From contig CM029383.1 in NCBI GenBank assembly GCA_017165825.1, forward strand, positions 6,580,013 through 6,644,012: DNA of 64,000 nt, in the 5' to 3' direction. The notes below the pieces were generated by a model that was not told the origin of the DNA, did no database searches, and was given only the letters and a program-made list of their open reading frames with translations. The translations under genes and the position numbers were made by a program. The DNA comes from Hepsetus odoe (Eukaryota > Chordata > Actinopteri > Characiformes > Hepsetidae). Shown here piece after piece: positions 60,901 to 64,000 of this stretch. Positions within the stretch are counted from its first letter, which is position 1. Every line of letters starts with the position of its first letter.

Positions 60901-63017
60901 GTGAAAGTCAGAAGTATGGAGGATACATTAGAACATACATTAGAAATTAGAAACATTTACATTACATTTACGGCATTTAGCAGAGCATCTTATCCAGAGC
61001 GACTTCCACATCCTAATTACAGAGACGGCCCCCCCGGAGCAATTCAGGGTTAAGGGTCTTGCTCAGAGGTGGGATTCGAACCTGGGACCTCCTGATCCAA
61101 AGGCAAGCACCCTACCGCCAGACCACCACCATCCCTGATATTTGACAATTTATTGTGCACTGGAAAGGCAAAAATGATTTAGTGATGCTGGAGAATCATA
61201 CTGAAACATCTTCATTTTCTCATTTTACCTCGTAAGTAATGGTTATTAATCCAGACAGATATCTGCCCCAATTTCGCTCTTTTAAAATGTTTTAGTAGCT
61301 CAAGTTCTAAGCAGTATATCTGGGGGAAAGTGGAAAATTGCATAAATTAGTTTATTTCAGTGAAGCCTTTCCTTAAAAAAAGCACAGGAGTATGTAGAAG
61401 CGGCACGATTTGCAATTTCTGACAGTTTAATGGATCCAAACTCTTCAAAGAAAATAACAGGTTTATATCGTGAAAGCTGCACTGCTGTGAACAAACATTT
61501 TTCAATCTCCACCTCAAAAGAGTGAGGCAGATCTGGCAACTGCTTGCAATCTCTGGTCTGATAAAACCATCATGAGATATCATCATCATCATCATCCTAC
61601 AGATATCAGGCTCTGCATCTGCGTGTGAGGCTGAGACTCAGAAGAACCTAACTAGGACGGCAACAGATATTGAATAAATTTGATCATTTACCCTTAAAAG
61701 GTCCTCTGGCATTGATCTGGGCCAGAAACGCAATGCCTGAATCTCCTGGATAACCAAAAACAATTCCTTACATGGAAGTTCTGGGGTTATTGCACGAGTC
61801 AAAGACTCATCTGGCAAATTTAGCTTTTTTGGATGCGTTCTTAAAAAGGCATCACATCGGCATCACAACAAATCCCTGATTTTGCAGGCATGGATTCTTA
61901 ATTTTTGTTTATTATCGGTTAATTTTATATAAATGGTTAAAAAAATACATTAATAAAAATTATATAAAGACTAATGATACAAGGCTGACATCTATGACAT
62001 CTTTGGTTTTTCTTTGAAAATGGGAAAGTCACTCGAATACTAAACACGTCGGCCACTTTTGGGAATTAACGCAATTATGTGAGGCTCAAATGGTTTTTAA
62101 CAAATCTGAACGCCAGCTTGTTGCCAGAAGGATGCGGTTGGCAGTTCCGTGCAATGGACTCTTTGGAGACTTCTGAAGTCTTAACTCCAGGTGTGGCTCA
62201 GGTAAGTTTCCTAGTGCGGGGAAAGTAAGCCGTCCACGGCTCTGAGTTTTTAATGAGCGTAAAGCTTGTCTCTCCTCTCTGCTTAATAAAGAGTGGACTC
62301 AAGTTTTTTACAAGATGATTGGAAAATAATCAAACGGAGCCTAAAAATACCCAATTGCCAGACTCAAATACTAAGAGCATCCTCTGAGTATGAAACAGTG
62401 AAAATAACCATTAATTTATGTGACTATTATATTTAAATGAGGTTTAATTAAAAATAGTGTCAAGTGGTTTATTTATAGCACACGAATAATAACAACACTT
62501 ACTGCCAGAAATTGATTATTTTATAGCTGTTTAAAGGAGTTTGACTGCAGAGCCCCTCCTTGCCCCACACTTTCCCCACTCTTGGACATCCAACTCTCCA
62601 AATAAATATACCAAGCACTTAATGAGTGAGAGTAGCTAAGCTTGCATTAGCATACCTCTGGGTTGTTGAGGTTATTGCTTTGTGCATAGCAGCTAGTGGA
62701 CAACATGCTTGTGCAAGTGGCTGACATTCCTCTTCATCACAGACAGAAGCCGCTGTGGTGCTGGATTTTGAGCGGACCGATTAGCATGGACGAGCATGCG
62801 TAAGGGCTATGAGCTTTGTCACACACGACCCCGCCTCCACGGCAGGAGGTGGCTCTACCTCATCATCATAGCCCCCTTCTCGTGACTGAATGACGAAGGT
62901 TCCTACTTGAGGGATGGCCACCTCCACCACCCGATGTGCGGGGGCTGGGGTCAGGGCGGGGCCATCCTCCACTGTCTCAGGGGGAGGGGTTTGGGGAGGA
63001 GTCCCGTGGGACTCCGC
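50729..63017 (-). CDS. usp25: ubiquitin-specific protease 25, C-terminal exons (partial)
   Basis: Eight consecutive minus-strand exons encode the C-terminal part of a USP25/USP28-family deubiquitinase; the 5' exons with the catalytic domain lie beyond the right edge. All introns are GT-AG and the phases join exactly: 62,859-63,017; 57,511-57,606; 55,060-55,238; 53,824-53,902; 53,566-53,645; 53,046-53,169; 51,538-51,733; 50,729-50,907. Recognised stretches include GGYDDE, MMTPNMQGIIMAIGKSRS, FIQNQAPKKILERTLL, WHQDYRNFRETT, RGHDEELIAHYRRECLLKL, MRNRWCSYLGQEME and the end SRTPADGR. The SRTPADGR terminus and RGHDEELI favour USP25 over USP28. This region is the helical C-terminal domain that follows the USP fold. 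USP25 is a cysteine protease that trims ubiquitin chains in innate-immune and ERAD pathways (family knowledge). No catalytic residue is visible here. Confidence 0.88.
50908..51537 (-). other. usp25: usp25 intron
   Basis: Intron with an (AAT)n microsatellite at 51,003-51,046. Nothing else recognised. Confidence 0.85.
51003..51046. repeat. (AAT)n microsatellite
   Basis: About 13 perfect AAT units inside an usp25 intron. Confidence 0.95.
51538..51733 (-). CDS. usp25: usp25 coding exon
   Basis: 196 bp, starting at KLNEHAAALFETGEE and ending MRNRWCSYLGQEME plus one base. The acceptor is TTTCTGCAG and the donor GAGC|GTAAGT. Contains the conserved PLLLVDELEEKD helix segment. Confidence 0.95.
51734..53045 (-). 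other. usp25: usp25 intron
   Basis: No repeat family recognised apart from an A-rich run at about 52,057-52,082. A 159-codon plus-strand frame at 51,579-52,058 is the antisense shadow of the adjoining exon. Confidence 0.8.
53046..53169 (-). CDS. usp25: usp25 coding exon
   Basis: 124 bp encoding SYVEALMYLIYAYQYNKELL through RGHDEELIAHYRRECLL. The acceptor is CGTTTCAG and the donor CTG|GTGAGT. The Ser codon is split with the upstream exon (AG|T). Confidence 0.95.
53566..53645 (-). CDS. usp25: usp25 coding exon
   Basis: 80 bp encoding MWHQDYRNFRETTIFLMIGL and ELFQKK plus two bases. The acceptor is GTGAATAG and the donor AAG|GTAAAA. Confidence 0.94.
53824..53902 (-). CDS. usp25: usp25 coding exon
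   Basis: 79 bp encoding the end of a split Arg, then CKSIMKVARMKLDLIKPDEV and NMEEYE. The acceptor is CTCTCTCAG and the donor GAG|GTCAGC. Confidence 0.95.
53903..55059 (-). other. usp25: usp25 intron
   Basis: No exon recognised. 53,990-54,130 (AATCATTCTTTATTACTG, CATAAATCTAATTATTTTCC) is complex and AT-motif-rich and may be regulatory; this is only an impression. Confidence 0.7.
55060..55238 (-). CDS. usp25: usp25 coding exon
   Basis: 179 bp encoding AIKVEYTRLLRLAQEDTAPQ through FIQNQAPKKILE to FADRNLGFDE plus two bases of Arg. The acceptor is GGCTGGAAG, preceded on the minus strand by a long CT run supplied by a microsatellite. The donor is GAGAG|GTACAG. Confidence 0.95.
55264..55294. repeat. 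(GA)n microsatellite at a splice acceptor
   Basis: GA run ending 26 bp from the exon start at 55,238. On the transcribed (minus) strand it reads CT and extends the polypyrimidine tract of that exon's acceptor. Confidence 0.95.
55739..56007 (-). mobile_element. SINE with LINE-type tail and 12-bp target-site duplication
   Basis: The direct repeat TCTTTTGTTAAT at 55,739-55,750 and 55,996-56,007 flanks a 245-bp insert. On the minus strand the insert starts with a tRNA-like head (GGGGGCAGCGGTGGCCTAGT and a B-box-like GGTTCGAACCCC). It then passes through ACCTGTCCAGGGTGCGTCCC and ends in AAGCGGCAGAAAATGGATGG. That tail is the common teleost non-LTR 3' end, so the element was probably mobilised by a partner LINE. 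Confidence 0.9.
56344..56372. repeat. (AAAC)n microsatellite
   Basis: Seven AAAC/AACA units. Confidence 0.9.
57511..57606 (-). CDS. usp25: usp25 coding exon
   Basis: 96 bp, exactly 32 codons, phase 0 on both sides: TMMTPNMQGIIMAIGKSRSV then YDKCGPEAAFFK. The acceptor is CCTTGGGCAG and the donor AAG|GTACTT. Because it is symmetric, skipping it would keep the frame. Confidence 0.95.
57688..57713. repeat. (CA)n microsatellite
   Basis: About 13 perfect CA units. Confidence 0.95.
57894..57930. repeat. (CA)n microsatellite
   Basis: About 16 CA units abutting the left end of the Tigger-like element. Confidence 0.95.
57932..58510 (+). mobile_element. pogo/Tigger-like MITE with transposase start remnant
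   Basis: The left end GTGGTACCTTGAATCTCGAAC and the right end, reverse-complemented (CAGTGGTACCGCGAATCTCG), form terminal inverted repeats. Inside, from ATG at 58,216, a broken frame reads MAPK, then a stop, then DSDSSSSEDEN, and later a SNRRKK-like segment. This recalls the start of a pogo-family transposase that precedes the CENP-B-type helix-turn-helix. Most of the transposase is deleted, so the element is non-autonomous. Confidence 0.7.
59209..59247 (-). CDS. usp25: candidate 39-bp usp25 cassette exon
   Basis: The minus strand reads ATTAG|CAAGCTGG... to ...AGGAAG|GTATGT. It is 39 bp, phase 0 on both sides, with no stop, encoding QAGSKKFSKDLRK. The acceptor has a weak pyrimidine tract (TGATTAAAATTAG), which counts against it. 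It is not homology-supported and could be a chance match. Confidence 0.25.
59693..59838. repeat. 69-bp tandem duplication
   Basis: Unit starting AACTGCTCAGGTACAGAGAC at 59,693 and 59,762, with a third partial start at 59,831. The two full copies differ at only a few positions, so the duplication is recent. Confidence 0.95.
60275..60615. repeat. dispersed teleost repeat
   Basis: Contains CATAGCCGCTTGTCCTACTT, CAGGTTGCCAGTCCATTGCA, GGTGGGAGGAAACTGGAGCT, GACACGGGGAGAACAAACTC and TCGCTGTGAGGCGACAGTGC. These phrases are typical of an abundant non-LTR-derived teleost repeat. The 127-codon frame inside it is not a gene. Confidence 0.85.
60953..61137. repeat. SINE-like dispersed repeat
   Basis: Contains ACATTTACGGCATTTAGCAG, CTTATCCAGAGCGACTTCCA, GGGATTCGAACCTGGGACCT and CTACCGCCAGACCACCACCA. 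The GATTCGAACC block is a tRNA-like B box in reverse orientation, and the family is widespread in fish. Confidence 0.85.
61692..61745 (-). CDS. usp25: candidate 54-bp usp25 cassette exon
   Basis: The minus strand reads TTTTTGGTTATCCAG|GAGATTC... to ...TTAAGG|GTAAAT. It is exactly 18 codons, phase 0 on both sides, with no stop, encoding EIQALRFWPRSMPEDLLR. Insertion between GGYDDE and MMTPNMQG would keep the frame. Mammalian USP25 is known to have longer (muscle) isoforms from extra exons in its C-terminal half, so a cassette here is plausible. Homology to those exons is not established. Confidence 0.4.
62859..63017 (-). CDS. usp25: usp25 coding exon
   Basis: 159 bp, 53 codons, phase 0 on both sides. 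It starts AESHGTPPQTPPPETVEDGP, a Pro-rich, probably disordered stretch, and ends VEVAIPQVGTFVIQSREGGY followed by DDE. The acceptor is TCCCTGCAG and the donor GAG|GTAGAG. It is the most upstream exon recognised in the window. Confidence 0.9.
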
Positions 63018-64000
63018 CTGCAGGGACAGACATGAGAAGATGGTGCAAGAAGACTCAACATGAACAGAGAAAAGAGAAAGCGCTCAGAGATATGGAAGGT
63101 AAAATGAAGTGCGGTGAACCAAAAAAAAAAAAAAAAAAAAATGATAACACAAACGAATAATTCAACAAACTCCTGAGACCACAATTAAGATCTTGGTCAT
63201 TATGTTCATCATTCCAATTTTATGTCTTGTGTGAAGTTTTTACGCAGCACTAAGGACATTGTATCCACGAAAGCTGTTTTGAAAAGTTTTTCTTTACTTT
63301 TCTTCAAAACAATAAGAAATAAAGAGCTAAAATGTTAAAAATGAACATTACTAAATGTATTTTTAGCTCTGGGCTAAACTTTCTGGTCCTCAATGACTGA
63401 TAAAAAGTTCCATAACATGAGAAAATGTGCACTCTTGTGGGTGTGATTAATCAGAATAGTTGGTAATTGGCATTTTTCTTTTATTTTCTTAATCAAGAGT
63501 TTATACTTCAAAAGTACAACATCAGGAAACTTCACCTGTTGAGTTTAAATGGATAAGAAGGAACTAGAAGTACTGTCCGTTCCTAGTGACATACACCGTC
63601 TCAAAGTAATTGGCCGGCTGTGTTGCCTCATATGCTAGCTAGTTTGCTGCTAGTGAATCAGCCTTGCCAATTTTCGTTCAATGAGGCGGTTTCACTTCTT
63701 GGTTTCCCTTTTCTGTCTGGTCTTAGCATGTTTGGAAATCTCTTCTCTATTTCTGGGCTTCATATGGTTTTGGAGACCTTCTTTCTCAACCCTCAACGTT
63801 AGAGATCAGAACCACGCGTGTTTAAAAATGACCCCCAGTGATGATGACGCTAAAGTGTTAGATGTAAATGAGATTAGGAATGCAATGAGTAACTGACACC
63901 ATATACCATATTTGCTTGTTCCAAGTATTTCCATATTAATCCACAAGACAAAAATGCACTTTTTCCAAATCTCACCAAACCAATCTCACTCTGGGTCCCA
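63018..64000 (-). other. usp25: usp25 intron running off the right edge
   Basis: No further exon recognised. A 22-bp A run lies at 63,120-63,141. The small plus-strand frames at 63,620-63,896 have no motif. Confidence 0.6.

Larger units (their letters stand above)
57607..62858 (-). other. usp25: large usp25 intron
   Basis: 5.25-kb intron between two phase-0 exons. It carries CA and AT microsatellites, a Tigger-like MITE, a 69-bp tandem duplication, two dispersed repeats and two candidate phase-0 cassette exons (59,209-59,247 and 61,692-61,745). Confidence 0.8.

Noticed and set aside
50729..63017. Alternative identification as usp28
   Set aside because: The C-terminus ends SRTPADGR and carries RGHDEELIAHYRRECLLKL, which match USP25; the USP28 tail as I know it ends differently. 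Position beside miR-99a/let-7c also fits USP25.
1..64000. CRISPR array, prokaryotic operon or phage system
   Set aside because: All tandem repeats are microsatellites or minisatellites without spacers; gene structure is eukaryotic.

Overview
This looks like nuclear DNA from a ray-finned fish. It has vertebrate-type split genes with GT/AG introns, abundant dinucleotide repeats, many tRNA-derived teleost-type SINEs, a decayed Tc1-like transposon and a pogo/Tigger-like MITE. The repeat mix suggests an otophysan (characin or catfish-like) fish, but that is only an impression. Almost all open reading frames here are chance or low-complexity frames.

Two real loci anchor the window, both on the minus strand. 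At the right end (50,729-63,017, continuing past the right edge) are the last eight consecutive coding exons of a USP25-type ubiquitin-specific protease. Phases join perfectly and the reading frame ends in SRTPADGR, the USP25-type C-terminus. At the left end are two microRNA hairpins, let-7c (2,278-2,362) and miR-99a (2,611-2,690). In human, USP25 is followed on the same strand by a long gene desert holding the MIR99AHG / mir-99a / let-7c / mir-125b-2 locus. The window therefore preserves the order and orientation of that neighbourhood: usp25, about 48 kb of desert, miR-99a, let-7c. The miR-125b hairpin is not in the window and would be expected beyond base 1.

The desert (about 2.7-50 kb) has no recognisable protein gene. 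It holds three CpG-rich stretches (about 5.0-5.5, 23.3-23.7 and 38.75-39.3 kb) that could be promoters or first exons of the microRNA host transcript. It also holds several non-repetitive stretches that resemble conserved noncoding elements, SINE copies, a Tc1 remnant, a LINE remnant and many microsatellites.

The usp25 introns contain a SINE/LINE-tail composite with a 12-bp target-site duplication, a Tigger-like MITE, other dispersed repeats, and two small phase-0 candidate cassette exons in the intron between the GGYDDE and MMTPNMQG exons. That is the general region where mammalian USP25 is known to be alternatively spliced.
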